A stretch of DNA of 64,000 bases from Zeus faber (GCA_960531495.1 OY482865.1:11462018-11526017), one strand, 5' to 3'. Positions 19,201 to 30,831 are shown, counted from the stretch's first letter. Program-made: numbers and translations. Notes: generated by a model from the sequence alone, not told the origin.

Positions 19201-22119
19201 TTATATATATACTATTTATAGTGGTTTCGCGACTCGTACCAGGGTAGTGGTGCGGGGGTTAACGGCTCCCTCGGCTGCCCCCTGCTGGCCCTGCTGCTTC
19301 TGCTGCCTCTGCTCCTGCAGCCGCTTCTGCCTCTGGCGGTCCTGGTTCCTGGTCAGGATCCCGGTCATGCTCATCCTGGGGCCAGGCAGGTTGAACTGGT
19401 AGCCCAGCTTGATCAGGGTGTGGTTCTCCCTCAGAAGTTTCACCATCTCCATCTCTACCTGTACGGCGGGTGTCGCCCGACAGATGCAGAGAGAGAGAGC
19501 GAGAGAGAGAGAGATAATGTTTCACAGGCACAGGGCGGTGGGATAACTGTCCAGGATCCTGTTTCACTCGGAGAAACTTTAACCCCATGGGTGATGGTGA
19601 AGAAAAAGACAGGGGCAGAGAAGAGAAGGAAACAAGGATAGAGACTAGGCTTAAAACAACAGGGGGAAAGATACAGAGATAAAATGAACAGGATAGCTGT
19701 TTGAATTTAGTATTAGATTGATACATGCCAGGTTAATTGTGACCTCCTAAAAGTACAATTTACATGATCAGTTATATACTCTATGTCATTATTTCAAGAC
19801 ACAGCGCTCATCAAGAAACTCAAATTCCACTCAAGTTCTTTTTTCCATCATTCTTCTATCATTTGCAATAATTCCCCATTATTTGCACACTGACCTGCCC
19901 CCCGCACATGTGCCTCTGGTTGTGGAAGCGCAGCTCGGTCAGAGTGGTGTTTCCAGGGAGGGCCTGAACCAGCGCCAGCACCCCCTTCCCAGTCACATAG
20001 TTGGACTCTATATTCAGACTGGTGATGGAGGAGTTCTCCCTCAGCATCTTGGCGATGGCCAGGGCCACCGGGTCGTCGGCGTGCGTGTTTGCCAGGCTGA
20101 AGACCCGCACGTGAGAGTTGGACCTCAGAGCCTCGGCAAAGCGGATCAGGTTTTCCTAGGGGGGGGAGTGTAATTATATTTAGCGGGGTTACATCTTGTA
20201 TATTATGATTAAAGGAATTGGCGCAGTAAAAATGAATTGTTTCTGCTTCTGCATTTGACGGAGGTGGTTCAGAGAGTGAAACCCCACTCCGGGATTTTGA
20301 GTCCGCACCGAATAGCATCGACCCAGAGAGCCAACTCATTTTATGAAGACTGAGCTGGATCCGTGCTCGGCTGGAGCAAAAACATGGCAGGACATTGACT
20401 GTTTGAACCTGTAAATTTCTACTTCTGGTATTTGATACATGCATATATGCATATATGGTGTAACTCTAGTAAAAATGCTCTGCAAATGTAATAAAACTGT
20501 TCACAACATGATCATGTTATGAACAATTCTATTTCCCAAGGATAAATGAATTCCAGAGAGCAGTGTTTGGCTTTCAGAAGGATCCCGGTCCACATTATCT
20601 GTGAAACCACAGCAAAAGTAAAATTGGAATTTTGTTTTGGACAAGGTTTCTCTTTGTACATCACTGGGAAATTTTTACCGAAAACATGGAATGGATTTTG
20701 ATGCGATCAAGAACGTAAACATGAATGCCACTTAAAATGGTCATCACAGAAGTCGCTAGTCCTCAGTCACTCCAAGTATCCGTGAATCTTCTGTATAAAT
20801 GATTTTTTTAAAGGGAATACAATCGTCAAATTTTGCGAGGTTGATTCAAGACGAGTGACACCGGATCGGCTGTGAAGGATCTATTGAATTAAGCCATAAT
20901 ACCTGTGAGATGTCATCGATGTTGTTGAGGTTGACCTCTGTGAGCTCGGGGTCGTCGCTAAGGACGCGTTGCAGAGCCTCATCGACGACAATGGGGTTTC
21001 CATTCGCACTGGTGTCGGCGGGCGGAGGGGGAGGAGTCAGTCGCACAGGCTCCGCCCTCTGAGGTTTCAAAAGCGCCGGCCCGTCAACCTGCGCTGTCGA
21101 AAGACCAGAGTCCTTTGCGGGTTCGGGTTTCACGTCACCCTCTTCCTCCTCCTCCTCCTCCTCCTCTTCTGTCATTGCTTCTTCCTCTTCCTCACTCTCT
21201 TCTTCATCCTCTTCCTCCTCCTCCTCCTCCTCCTCCTCCTCCTCCTCGTCTTCCTCCTTTTCATCTGCACATTTCTCCTTCTCTTTCTCGTTGTCTTCGT
21301 CCTTTTCGTCCTCCGCCTCGCTGTCGCTTTCTGTCACACACTCCGCTTGTTCGGCATCCTGAGTTTCAGTGCGTTTCAAGTGTAAAACAATAATCGTTAC
21401 TGCAGCGAAATTGGTCTGAAAAAGACCGTGCAGACCCGTTTTGATCTCTTGAAGAAACAACAGGGTCCTTTTATCAAACCTCATGTGCCAGTACTGAAAC
21501 ATACTAAAATTAAACACACGCAAGATCACTTTTACGTATCTGCCGTAATCTTTCTGGCCCTTATTATTACAAGTCAAAACACCCTAATTTTACTTAAACC
21601 ACAAAACTACACACACACACACACACGGTACTTGGATGGGGTCATTGGAACAATCTAAATCAATTGCTTTAATTTTTAAAATCAAATTTTTTTTTTAAGG
21701 TTGTCTCATCTTAAAATGTGCCTTCAATTTCTCAATTTCAAGTTAACAACACCTAAGAAATATCGATTTTACAAATTCAAGGGACTTTTCTTCCGGTTTA
21801 TCCAGTGACCCGCCTGTACAAAAATAAAAACGTCACGACCGACCGGTTTGGGGCTGCCTCCGGTGATCTCGTCTTCCAGCAGTTTCCGCGTCTCGTTCTC
21901 CCAGTACTTCATGAGGGAGTCCCTGCTGAAGGTGCCCGTCGGGGTCTTGTCCGTCTGGTCCCGCTGCCGCAGCCCGATGGGGACGTTGGCGTCGGGGTCG
22001 ATGTCGGCCAGCTCCTTCTCCAGCTCGGCCAGCTCCTCGGGGCTGAGCGAGGCCAAGAGCTCGTCCTCGTCCACATCCTCGTACTTGCTCAGCTCTCGAC
22101 GATACCCGAAACAGCTCAT
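13806..22119 (-). CDS. lmod2: lmod2, leiomodin-2 (cardiac/striated muscle actin nucleator), complete
   Basis: Leiomodin-2 nucleates and elongates actin at thin-filament pointed ends in striated muscle. Coding exons in transcript order: 22119-21844 (ATG), 21358-20903, 20155-19895, 19458-19240, 16975-16496 and 13832-13806 (stop). All junctions are phase 0, giving about 572 residues (human about 547). Residues 1-92 hold the N-terminal tropomyosin/actin-binding part ([35 protein letters not shown]). Residues 93-244 include a long poly-Glu stretch and then [11 protein letters not shown]. Residues 245-404 form the leucine-rich-repeat actin-binding domain ([38 protein letters not shown]). Residues 405-564 carry a proline run of about 20, a Lys-rich stretch and the WH2-like region ([18 protein letters not shown]). 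The last exon adds VQVPDHLQ, matching the mammalian VEVPEALR ending. It lies between wasl and asb15 as in human. Confidence 0.96.
14836..15921. repeat. 25-bp direct repeats bracketing about 1 kb in lmod2 intron 5
   Basis: The same 25 bases (core TTACGCTAATTGGGAGTTCT) occur at 14836-14860 and 15897-15921, with weaker similarity for about 15 bases beyond. Between them are (CT)n tracts (14874-14911 and 14973-14998) and otherwise undistinguished sequence. No ORF or transposon hallmark is visible. Confidence 0.7.
16147..16240. repeat. (TA)n followed by T-rich tract
   Basis: About 34 bp of TA, then a long T run interrupted by G. It lies in lmod2 intron 5. Confidence 0.95.
17091..17130 (-). repeat. 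LINE 3'-end fragment
   Basis: The stretch with 'ttattgatccccatgggg' is a common teleost LINE tail motif. It lies in lmod2 intron 4. Confidence 0.4.
17310..19075 (+). mobile_element. decayed Gmr1-type Ty3/gypsy retrotransposon in lmod2 intron 4
   Basis: Pieces appear in order on the plus strand, broken by stops and frameshifts. A SCAN-like Gag capsid segment lies at 17530-17774 ([34 protein letters not shown]). A CCHC zinc knuckle ([14 protein letters not shown]) starts at 18007. Integrase N-terminal sequence lies at 18250-18370 ([16 protein letters not shown]). Integrase catalytic core residues lie at 18600-18760 ([24 protein letters not shown]). The start of reverse transcriptase lies at 18830-19065 ([18 protein letters not shown]). 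Integrase precedes reverse transcriptase, the order described for Gmr1-like elements. LTRs were not identified; the 3' side ends in a short GA tract. Confidence 0.85.
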
Positions 22120-22230
22120 GGCTGGGCTTGGTGGTCAGAGAATCGCTACCCGCCCAAGAAACCAAAACCCCAAAGAGGTGAAATGTTTTGAGATTTTCAA
22201 AAAGAACGTTTTTGGGGTTTTTTTGTTTTG

Positions 22231-22240
22231 TTTTTTTATA
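22231..22240 (-). promoter_or_regulatory. possible lmod2 TATA box
   Basis: TATAAAAAAA on the minus strand, about 110 bp upstream of the lmod2 start codon. The spacing would allow a short 5' UTR. Supported by position only. Confidence 0.3.
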
Positions 22241-23155
22241 TTGATAGATCCAGGTCGGGGCTGCTAGAAAGTCCGGGGCGTCTGGAGTCGTGGTAGAGTC
22301 AGCATCTGGTTACGGTGCCTCCTTCCTGGAGTGGGTGTCTCCGCACACTGGCCCCTGTCTTTGTTTCCAGTTCCAGAAAGACGATAAGGGGGGGTAAGCC
22401 GACTCCTGCCTGAACTGGATCTGTCCCGGTCTGCCGGACCAACATAGGACCCGTGTTGAATGTGTCCCGTCTCCTCTCGTCTCTAATCTCACCAGCTGCT
22501 GTTAAGGCCTTAAGAGAGGGCAGGCGGGGGTGGGGTTCGGGGGTGCGTAACAAAGTGTCGGCCCCCATGATGCTACATCTTTTTTTGGGAGGCGCCGCGC
22601 TGAGACAGCGCCACAAAAAGCCCGTGAGCTCATAGAGCGTGGCCGCGTGGACGCAGCGGTCTGTCAGCGCGGCCTCGGTGGCCTTTGTTAGGGGCCAAAA
22701 TAAGAACATGGAGACGGAGGCGGTGTGTGTGTATGGTCCGTCGGCAGCAGGGCAACCAGCTCGGCATCCCATAGCCAAAAACGTCAAAGCCACCATAACT
22801 GAAGTCGGAAACGATGTTTGGGTCCTGTCACTGTCCTCGAACACTGAGGACCCTACTTGTTCACCGAGTTCGAGAAATGTCGACTTTTCCGGCACATTTA
22901 AAGTGGCAATCAATGAAATTGGTGGGACACTACAAGTCCTAGAATTCCAGTAGAAATTAAACAACATCTGGGTTCACCCCTGTCTTCTCTCTCTCTAAGG
23001 CGTTCCCTTTTTCTTTTCTGGAAAGTTTGACTTCTGCCTACAGCTACATCATGGGATTAAAAAAAAAAAAAAAAGTGCGGACTACCACTTTAATCTTCAT
23101 TCAAAGTCTTTCTCTTTTAACACACGTTACCAAGACCTGAGTAAAGAAGTTTAAA

Positions 23156-23206
23156 TTCAAGATTCGAGAGGTTTATTCGTCACATACATATACATACTTT
23201 CATACA
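23156..23206 (-). repeat. LINE 3'-tail fragment (minus orientation)
   Basis: The reverse complement reads 'gtatgtgacgaataaacctc' followed by TTGAATC-type repeats. It is nearly identical over about 45 bp to the copy at 51448-51517. Confidence 0.7.
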
Positions 23207-23551
23207 AATACCACCACTTCTATGAAATAACATTGTTTATTCCAAAATACACTGATGAACGGACTCTTCCACAACTCCATCGCCGGGGACAACATTGTTA
23301 TCGCCAAACGTCTAATAAGTGCAACTTGTTTTGCTCAGATCACATGAACTGAATCGCCCCCAACGCGGAATATTTTACCTGTTCAGGTGTGAATACGGGG
23401 AAAAATGTACAGTGATTTCATATCAGACAAACTCAATTTAGCTTAACGCGCAGAGACCAAGAGGGAGGCCCCCGACGCAGGAAACGATCCGACAAACCCA
23501 AGTGGAGATGTGCACGTCGTCACTATTACTCAGTTATTTTGATTGAGGACA

Positions 23552-25763
23552 TTATTCTGTATTTGTGGCGGCGGATGAACGGGGGAGGTGGTACTCCCCG
23601 TACGTCAGGAAGCACCTCAGCCGGGGAGGGAAGGGCACGGCGGCCATGGCCCCGGGGCTGTTCAGCGTCCTGCGGCTCATGCGTCCTCTGATCAGCAACC
23701 GGCAGAGATGCTGGAGCGACCGCGGCTCACCTGGGGATGCACGGTCGTACACTGGTGGAATACGATTGTATGTACTTTTAAACTACCCGTGATATAAACA
23801 AAGTACTACCTAGTATGTCACAGATCTCCGCCCATTCCGGCTTTCCCTCCAGGACACGCTGGAGCTTGGGACAGAGCCTGACGTGGCCGACGTAGTCCAG
23901 CAGCATCCTCACCACGCCGCCCGCCAGGTGCACGACGCACGACACCGACGCCAACTCACAGAACTGCGAGAGTTGAGAGGAGGAGGACGTGAGGAGGGAG
24001 CACCGAATACCGCGCGCGCATGGATGTTCGCTTATTTATTTATGAATTATGACATTGATTCATAAAACGGTTTTGATTTCATCCTATTCCATTTCAGTTA
24101 GCTGGTTGTCAAACACTAGTACATTGATCAAACTTAATAATGCCAACAGCATTGGCAAAGTACAATCCCCACCCACGTACATATTCCTTTTGGAAATCCA
24201 GATATATGAGCAGCTTTTTCCAGCTGTCCGACACTTCAAATCCCAAATCCAAGCCGTGAAAAATCTTAGTTCCTCTGGCTTTAATATAGCGAATAAAATA
24301 TTACGCTGAGGGAGAGTCGAGGCCCCAAGCTTACGGGCACAGTGTCAGACTGGCTGTAGATCTCATACGCCTGGTTGTGGAGGTCCACCCAGGAGCTGTC
24401 CAGTGCGTCGCTCTCACCGTGGTAACACCGGAAACACCTACCGGAGAAAGCGCGGTTTGAAATGAAAACCGATCCTCGAGTATTGGTGCGAATGAGTAGG
24501 AGTAGTTCTCCAACAACCGGAGCAAGTATTGGGTCAAATAGTCGATAGTAACATTAATAGTACGTTAAGTACCAGTTCCGTTGAGTCAAATCTGTTTCAA
24601 CATACGAGCGCGTTGGGAGTGCCGTTTTCCTCTCTGTTTTTGTGATTACTTGTGCGCGTGGTATCCGCTGTTGAGCAGCAGCCTCAGCATGGCGGGGTCC
24701 CTCAGGGCGTACTGCAGGGCCGTCGGGAAGACCGTGTCGCTGATCACCCGGAAGTAGCAGTTCACCTCCGCCCCATAGCGCAGCAACAGGCGCACCAGCT
24801 CATACCTGCGACGCGACGGAAAGGGAAAGCCGACACGACACTTATTTATCCTCACATCCAAACCACGCCATGAAATTTGTTCTGCAAATCATTTAAAACA
24901 TTTGTTTTGCCAATGATTTGGGCGGCCCACATTGCAGTGCCTCCACAGGACCACTAGGGGGGCACGTAGGTTGAAATTGCTGCTGTATTTCAAGCGGGTC
25001 ACTCCTTGCATTCTTGCTTGTCATTATTTCTTCCTGTTATTAATGTGAATGCATGATTATCTTTGCCTCTTTCCGCCGCTGCTTCCACGTTCCCCTAAAA
25101 ATCCGTGGGACGCACACGCCGTGCATTTCTTCCCTCCCCGTAGTTCCCTGGCTCCACGCACCTCTCGGCCCGTATGGCCACCAGGATGCATTGGAGGGTG
25201 TCCACTTCGGTTCTGGCTCCGGCCGCTAGCAGCATCTCGGCGCAGGTCACGTCGCCGTTGGAGACGGCAAAGTACAGGGGGCTCTTCCTCAAGTCCCCAT
25301 AGTTCTCTGGAACCAGTGTTCAGGAGGATTGGAGACGCAGGAGGGTGACAAAAACCCATCTCATTCTGATTTACAATAAATCAACCAAGGCCATCAATGC
25401 AAACGTGAAGGGGCAAGTCATGGCCTGTGTAGGTCAACATGCTTTACAAAGGAGGGACTATGACTAAACCCCCTGACTATATGGGGTCAGGGAGACGCCA
25501 ATAATACACAAATTTAAGAAGTATTCTGAGGATGTAAAAAGGGTCTTACAAAGCTTCACAAAAATGTAGGAACAGTATGTTAATAGTAATGGTTGTATGG
25601 TCAAGTGAACAGCAAAATGAGCTCAAGTGAAGGTGCAATGTGTGTAGATGAGATTAAGTCTTTATCTTATTTTATCTTAAACCAACCTTAAACCGAGCAT
25701 TTTCGGTAGATGAAAAAAACAATAATGTGTGTGTGTGTGTGTGTGTGCGCGTGTGCGTGCGTG

Positions 25764-25808
<45 letters not shown>

Positions 25809-26157
25809 CATACCAGAAATGTGTGTGTCGAGCAGTGCGTTGACGTTGAAGCCCCTCTGGATGAGCAGCTCCAGACAGACGCTCTGTCCTCCGTCGGCTG
25901 CAGAGTGGACGGGACTCTGTCCTGAGAGACGTATAGCTCTCTTAGTGGTCAGGGGGATCAGCGTCTTCAGGACCCTGTCCAGGGCAAGAGGGGGGTGGGG
26001 GGAGGGGGGGGGATCTGTTTTAAAGTGAGGTTTTTGCCAGTGATCTCAGTCAGTGAAGCAGAGGCTGGGGCCCCCTTGGGAGTCCCCAAGGGGGCCCCAG
26101 CAGCGGCCTGAATGACACAATTTAAAATAAAATGTGTGTGTGTGTGTGTGTGTGTGC

Positions 26158-26196
<39 letters not shown>

Positions 26197-28945
26197 TGTG
26201 CCAGTGCGTGTGTGTGTGCGCGTGTGAGTCAGAACTTTCTCATACGAGAAAATTGATGCTACTCCTTTCAAGCATTTGATACTTTGGCGGTACTACTTAT
26301 GAGTACTGTCCTTTTACTTACAAGTAGTGTCTTTCTACTTGCAAGTAGTGTCCTTACTACTTACGAGTAGTGCCCTTCTACTTACGAGTAGTGTCCTTCT
26401 ACTTACGAGTAGTGTCCTTCTACTTACAAGTAGTGTCCTTACTACTTACAAAAAGTGTCTTTCTACTTACAAGTAGTGTCCTTTCTACTTACGAGTAGTG
26501 CCCTTCTACTTACAAGTAGTGTCCTTCTACTTACAAATAGTGTCTTTCTACTTGCAAGTAGTGTCCTTACTACCTATGAGTAGTGCCCTTCTACTTACAA
26601 GCAGTGTCCTTCTACTTACAAGCAGTGTCCTTCTACTTACAAGTAGTGTCCTTCTACTTACAAGCTGGTCCTTCCACTTACAAGTAGTGTCCTTATACTT
26701 ACGAGTAGTGCCCTTCTACTTACGAGTAGTGTCCTTCTACTTACAAGTAGTGTCCTTCATAGGCCGCTCGGTGTATGGGCAGCTGGCAGGCGTAGCTGGC
26801 TGTGTTGGGGCTGGCTCCGTGCTGCAGCAGCAGCTCCACACAGTCCAGGTTTCCAGATCCTGCAGCATCATACAGGACAGTGTCTCCATTGCCGGCCTGG
26901 GCGTTTACATCGCCACCTAGAGGATGGAAGTGGGCACACAGAAACTGACACTGAAAGACGCTGGCTCTGAAAAGTAGGGTACATTGTCCCGTTATACCTC
27001 CATATACCAATGTAGAATAAGTTTGCTCATTTATTTAACTTTTTTGAATATTTTGAGGACTTCCAGTTTTTCTCCTCTACACCTCTCCCTCTACATACTG
27101 TAGGTGTGTGTGGAGTCTTATTTTTTCCATGAATGTAATCTGAAAAATAGGGACATCTGACCTCTAGAGGTGCACCTGTGTGGCCACCGATTAACCTGAA
27201 CATTATTCACAGTAACTTTTGAGCTCATTTTGCTCTAATCTCCCTTTGATCTGGCGTACTGACCGTGCTGTATGAGGATGTCCGCGGCCGCAACGTTGCT
27301 GTATTCGGCCGCAATTCCGAGAGGCGTCACTCCGTGTCCATCTCTAGCCGTTACCTTCCCTCCATGTCGCAACAGCAGCATCAGAACGGCTGGACAACCC
27401 ACCTGAAGGAAGGAAGGAAGGAAGGAAGGAAGGAAGGAAGGAAGGAAGGAAGTACGGGAAGGGAGGAAATAAGTAGGAAGTAAGGAAAGTTGTTGTTTCC
27501 CGTTGCCCAAGCGAAATGAAAGACTTGAATTGTGTATCAAGTACTTCATCAGATATTCAGTATTTCACCTTGGCAGCTTCGTGCGTGGCTGTCCACCTGG
27601 TGAAACACACCCGCTCTACAAAGGCTCCGCCCATGATGAGAGTGAGGATCATCTCATAGCAGCTCCGTCTCACGGCTACGAAATGGAAAAAATACAATAA
27701 ACGGCAGGGATAAGATGTACTTTTTATAACAGCAACTTGGTGCGGATCGGTGCACGTAGGATGCTTATTAATTTATAACATAACTATCTAACGTCACTAT
27801 ATTTAGTTCTGGTGTGGGCGCCTGCTACCTATGAGCAGCGGAGACTCGTTCCTGCTGTTGGTGTTGTGAGGTGACGCTCCGTGCTCCAGCAGCGTCCTGA
27901 CGTTCTCCACCAGGCCGGCCTCCGCAGCCAGGGTCAGGGCCGTCTGTCCGTCCTCCGTCTGCTCCTCCAGGCTCTGGTCGCTGGAGGTCAGGACTAGAGG
28001 ACGTGTGTGGATGCAAAAAGTCAATATATGCATGTATTAAAGCTGTTGTGAAAATGCCTTTTGGGTCCAATTTTGCCTTTATTGCGGAGAGCAGTGGCGA
28101 GAGAGACACCGGGAATGTTGGGGAAAGAGCACACAACGCTTAACCCGCTGGGTCATTAGCATCACGGGTCCCTCACCCTGCAGAACTAGGTCCAGAATCT
28201 CCAGTCGTGGCTGCGTGGCTGCCCTGTGGAGCGGCAACCAGCCCACGACGTCCCTCTCCAGGAAGGAGGATCCGCGGCCCGACAGACCCCGCAGGGCAGA
28301 CACCTCACCTGGCGGAAGGGGTAACACCACCACCGGGGGACATATAAATAACAAAAGGCTATTAGAGGAAAAAAACAAATAAATAGGATGGGATGCGCAG
28401 GGACACACAGCATCAAATCAAATGTGTCAGCGGTGCAAGAAGTACTCAGACCTTTTGCTGAAGCGACATTTTATTTGTTTATTCTATTGAATGGAAGGAC
28501 CGCAAATTTATTCTCCCCTGTCACATCACGCTGACACCTTCAGGAATATATGAGTATATGAGCCGTACCTTGCTCTATAGCTGACATTATCTTCAGGAAG
28601 TCTTCGGTGAGTGGCTCCTTTCTATCAAAAAACATGGGGTCAGATTATACAATTTAACAATAAATAAATAAATAAATAGATAGATAGATAGATAAACATA
28701 TAAATATATAAGTATATATATAATATGAATATACTCCTATGACTGGGAGCCACTCATCAACAATTTACTATTTCAGTTATTGAATTATCATTGAGTGAAT
28801 TATCAAAATGAGGAATGACAACAGGCCAAAGTTCTGACTTCTGTCTCGCGTACTTTGTCGAGTGGGGCAGCTTGAAGGAATCCTGAAGGCTCTCCTGAAC
28901 GGCGAACTCGATGAGTTCCCCGTCAATATCCTCAAAATCCTCCAT
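23552..28945 (-). CDS. asb15: asb15, ankyrin repeat and SOCS box protein 15, complete
   Basis: ASB15 is a muscle-expressed substrate adaptor for Cullin-5/Elongin-BC ubiquitin ligases. Thirteen exons read in transcript order: 28945-28839, 28621-28569, 28308-28177, 27993-27829, 27675-27569, 27402-27264, 26916-26745, 25974-25814, 25306-25162, 24805-24650, 24437-24335, 23963-23810 and 23730-23552. Phases agree at every junction and the total is 590 codons plus stop (human about 588 residues). The start [20 protein letters not shown] is followed by an ankyrin array. Motifs include [62 protein letters not shown] and [18 protein letters not shown]. The last exon has the SOCS box ([14 protein letters not shown]), with LCRL as the Elongin-C contact. 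Neighbour order with lmod2 and wasl is as in human 7q31. Exon 7 abuts an unusual minisatellite built from its own splice donor. Confidence 0.97.
25726..25806. repeat. (GT)n microsatellite with GC interruptions
   Basis: Lies in asb15 intron 8, a few bases beyond the exon 8 donor. Confidence 0.95.
26064..26101. repeat. perfect 17-bp inverted repeat (hairpin)
   Basis: Arms GCTGGGGCCCCCTTGGG and CCCAAGGGGGCCCCAGC are separated by four bases (AGTC). The stem is perfect and GC-rich. It is in asb15 intron 7. No other transposon hallmark is seen around it. Confidence 0.95.
26133..26222. repeat. (GT)n microsatellite
   Basis: Interrupted GT tract in asb15 intron 7, between the hairpin and the 21-bp minisatellite. 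Confidence 0.95.
26294..26758 (-). repeat. 21-bp minisatellite derived from the asb15 exon 7 splice donor
   Basis: About 22 tandem copies of a 21-bp unit (a few are 20 or 22 bp). On the transcript strand the core is GGACACTACTTGTAAGTA. The last copy overlaps the exon: 26745-26758 is the final 14 coding bases of exon 7, encoding the conserved Glu-Gly-His-Tyr-Leu, and the bases after it are the GTAAGTAG donor. The array therefore multiplies an exon end plus its 5' splice site into the intron. Most copies keep GTAAGTA. Confidence 0.95.
27410..27452. repeat. (GGAA)n microsatellite
   Basis: Pure GGAA tetranucleotides in asb15 intron 5, only a few bases upstream of the exon 6 acceptor. On the transcript strand this is TTCC, acting as its pyrimidine tract. 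Confidence 0.95.
28657..28695. repeat. (AAAT)n/(GATA)n microsatellite
   Basis: Short mixed tetranucleotide tract in asb15 intron 1. Confidence 0.9.
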
Positions 28946-29685
28946 CGCTGTGGGGCGACAACATGACAGGCGTAGTTCTTAAATTTGCTTCACCCGCAAT
29001 AGGTAAAGCAAAAACCCTTCCCTGTATTATGATTTATACGTTTGCTATATACGGTATTTGCAAATTCGGGGTAATGTCGTAACATGCTCCTTCTGGTGAT
29101 TGTCACTTTTTTAACGCATTTGAGTCAACGCCACATTAGATTCGACTGGAATATTGAATCACGTGTGCTAGTGCCAGGCACGGTCATGCACTGCATACAG
29201 TGTAAACACAGAGTGTCCTCTAAGGCCTCATTGCACTGTTTCTGCCGAACCACCGCTGGGTCTCGTACTCACCACGCACGCTCAGCACGGTTCTAGATCC
29301 TAAATTTTAGCCGCGTCCACGCGTGCACCTCACCTGTGGATCTGTGCGTCATTCCTATTGCTTTGCAGTCGCGGCGTTAGTAAGGCCGTGTTGGACGTGA
29401 CATGTTGGGTACATCCGTGTGTCACGTGTCATTCGCCGTGATAGAATGCCAACTGATGTCTCTCTCTCTCTCTCTCTCTCCGGTGACTGTGTCTGTCCGC
29501 CCTCTAACGCCTGCAACCTGTGTGTTTTTGTTTTTCGCAGGGCTCCCGAGCTGGCGTGGTGGCGGTGGTGGGGGATATATTTAGATGTGACCTGCTTTAA
29601 ACGGCCTGACTTAGATTTTACTTCAGTGAGGGAAGTGAATATGAAGTTATGGGAAGATAGTAAAAACAGACACCCCCCCCCCCCC

Positions 29686-29717
<32 letters not shown>

Positions 29718-30117
29718 CAACGCACACACACATGCACAAGATTAGTTTGTAATAAGTAGTAGGCTCAGTTTGAAGCCACCCACCAATAAAACATTTAAAA
29801 CAAACAAAGAAACAAACAAACACTCACTAACTACCCCAAAATTTTAAATAATAATACAAATACAAGTTAAAAAAATTAAAATTAAGAAATAAATGACAAT
29901 CTTAAATATATACACATATATTAAAAAATGGTAAAAAAAATAAAAATAAAAAAAAAAGTATAAATGAATAAAAATGGAAAATAAAAACTAAATGATCAAT
30001 TGTAAAAGAAATTTAATAAAACTAAGTCCATGATAGAATAAAAAAGGTTCCACGGGGGGGGGACAACAAGGCATGACTTTGTGTGACGACAACAAACAAG
30101 AAGGTGTGTAGGAGTGT
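28946..30117. other. intergenic region between asb15 and kitlg
   Basis: The two genes diverge from here (asb15 leftward, kitlg rightward), so both 5' flanks lie in it. Contents are a (TC)n tract at 29460-29480, a C/CA tract at 29677-29725, and an A-rich low-complexity stretch at 29780-30050. I see no ORF with recognisable features. Confidence 0.5.
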
Positions 30118-30371
30118 TAATGGGACGAGGGGGACGCCGGGGTGTGACGCGGTGACTCAGCCCGTGGGCGGCCCCTGGACCCGCGTCACTCCGCCCGCCG
30201 CCGGCGGGCTGACCGGTCCCCTCGGGGGGGGGGGGGGGGCGGCGGTGGGGGTGAGGAGAAGCGGACTCCGGTGCGTCCTCCAGTCGCGCTGGGACCCCCG
30301 GCTCATGCACTCGGAGCCCGTGCACCGACTTCCATGCGCCGGGCCGGAGTGATCCTGCATTGCTTTTCCAT
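30118..30371 (+). promoter_or_regulatory. CpG-rich region over the kitlg 5' end
   Basis: A GC- and CpG-rich block in AT-rich surroundings directly upstream of the inferred kitlg start codon. It probably holds promoter and 5' UTR sequence. The limits are by eye and no transcription start can be assigned. Confidence 0.4.
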
Positions 30372-30683
30372 ATGAGGGAGACAGTAAGTGGCGGAGTTTC
30401 ATCCTCCCGCTTGTGTTCGTCTTCGTTTCTGTGTCTTAGTGAGGAAAGCTGCGTTTTGAGGGGAACGAAATATGCAAGTTATGCCGTGGCCGGTAGATGA
30501 ATGCCGTATGCAATAGGAGCCAAGTTGGAGTGATGGAATTACATCTAATTCAATCGAATTAAGTTGTCTGGTATGCAGTCAGATTTATATGGAAGTGGGC
30601 GCTTTGTTGACTGAGCTTGATTGAGTGAATAATAATAATAACAATAACAATATTAATAAGAAAAACAATAATCACAATAAATT

Positions 30684-30718
<35 letters not shown>

Positions 30719-30774
30719 CACCAATAATAATAAAAATGACAAATAATAATAATAATAACAAAAATTATAAGTTT

Positions 30775-30831
<57 letters not shown>

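Larger units (their letters stand above)
22120..23551. other. intergenic region between lmod2 start and asb15 end
   Basis: Holds the presumed lmod2 promoter (right to left) and the asb15 3' UTR. A minus-strand TATAAAAAAA at 22231-22240, about 110 bases upstream of the lmod2 ATG, may be its TATA box. The short plus ORFs around 22450-22950 have no recognised domain. Confidence 0.5.

Noticed and set aside
21135-21250. CTC/CTT repeat
   Set aside because: Not an independent microsatellite feature: it is the poly-Glu coding part of lmod2 exon 2 on the minus strand.
22639-22953. 104-codon plus ORF upstream of lmod2
   Set aside because: No motif recognised, and it lies in the lmod2 5' flank without splice or conservation evidence.
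26498-26920. Plus ORF of 140 codons with repeated Ser-Phe-Tyr-Leu-Gln-Val
   Set aside because: Translation of the 21-bp minisatellite and antisense of asb15 exon 7.
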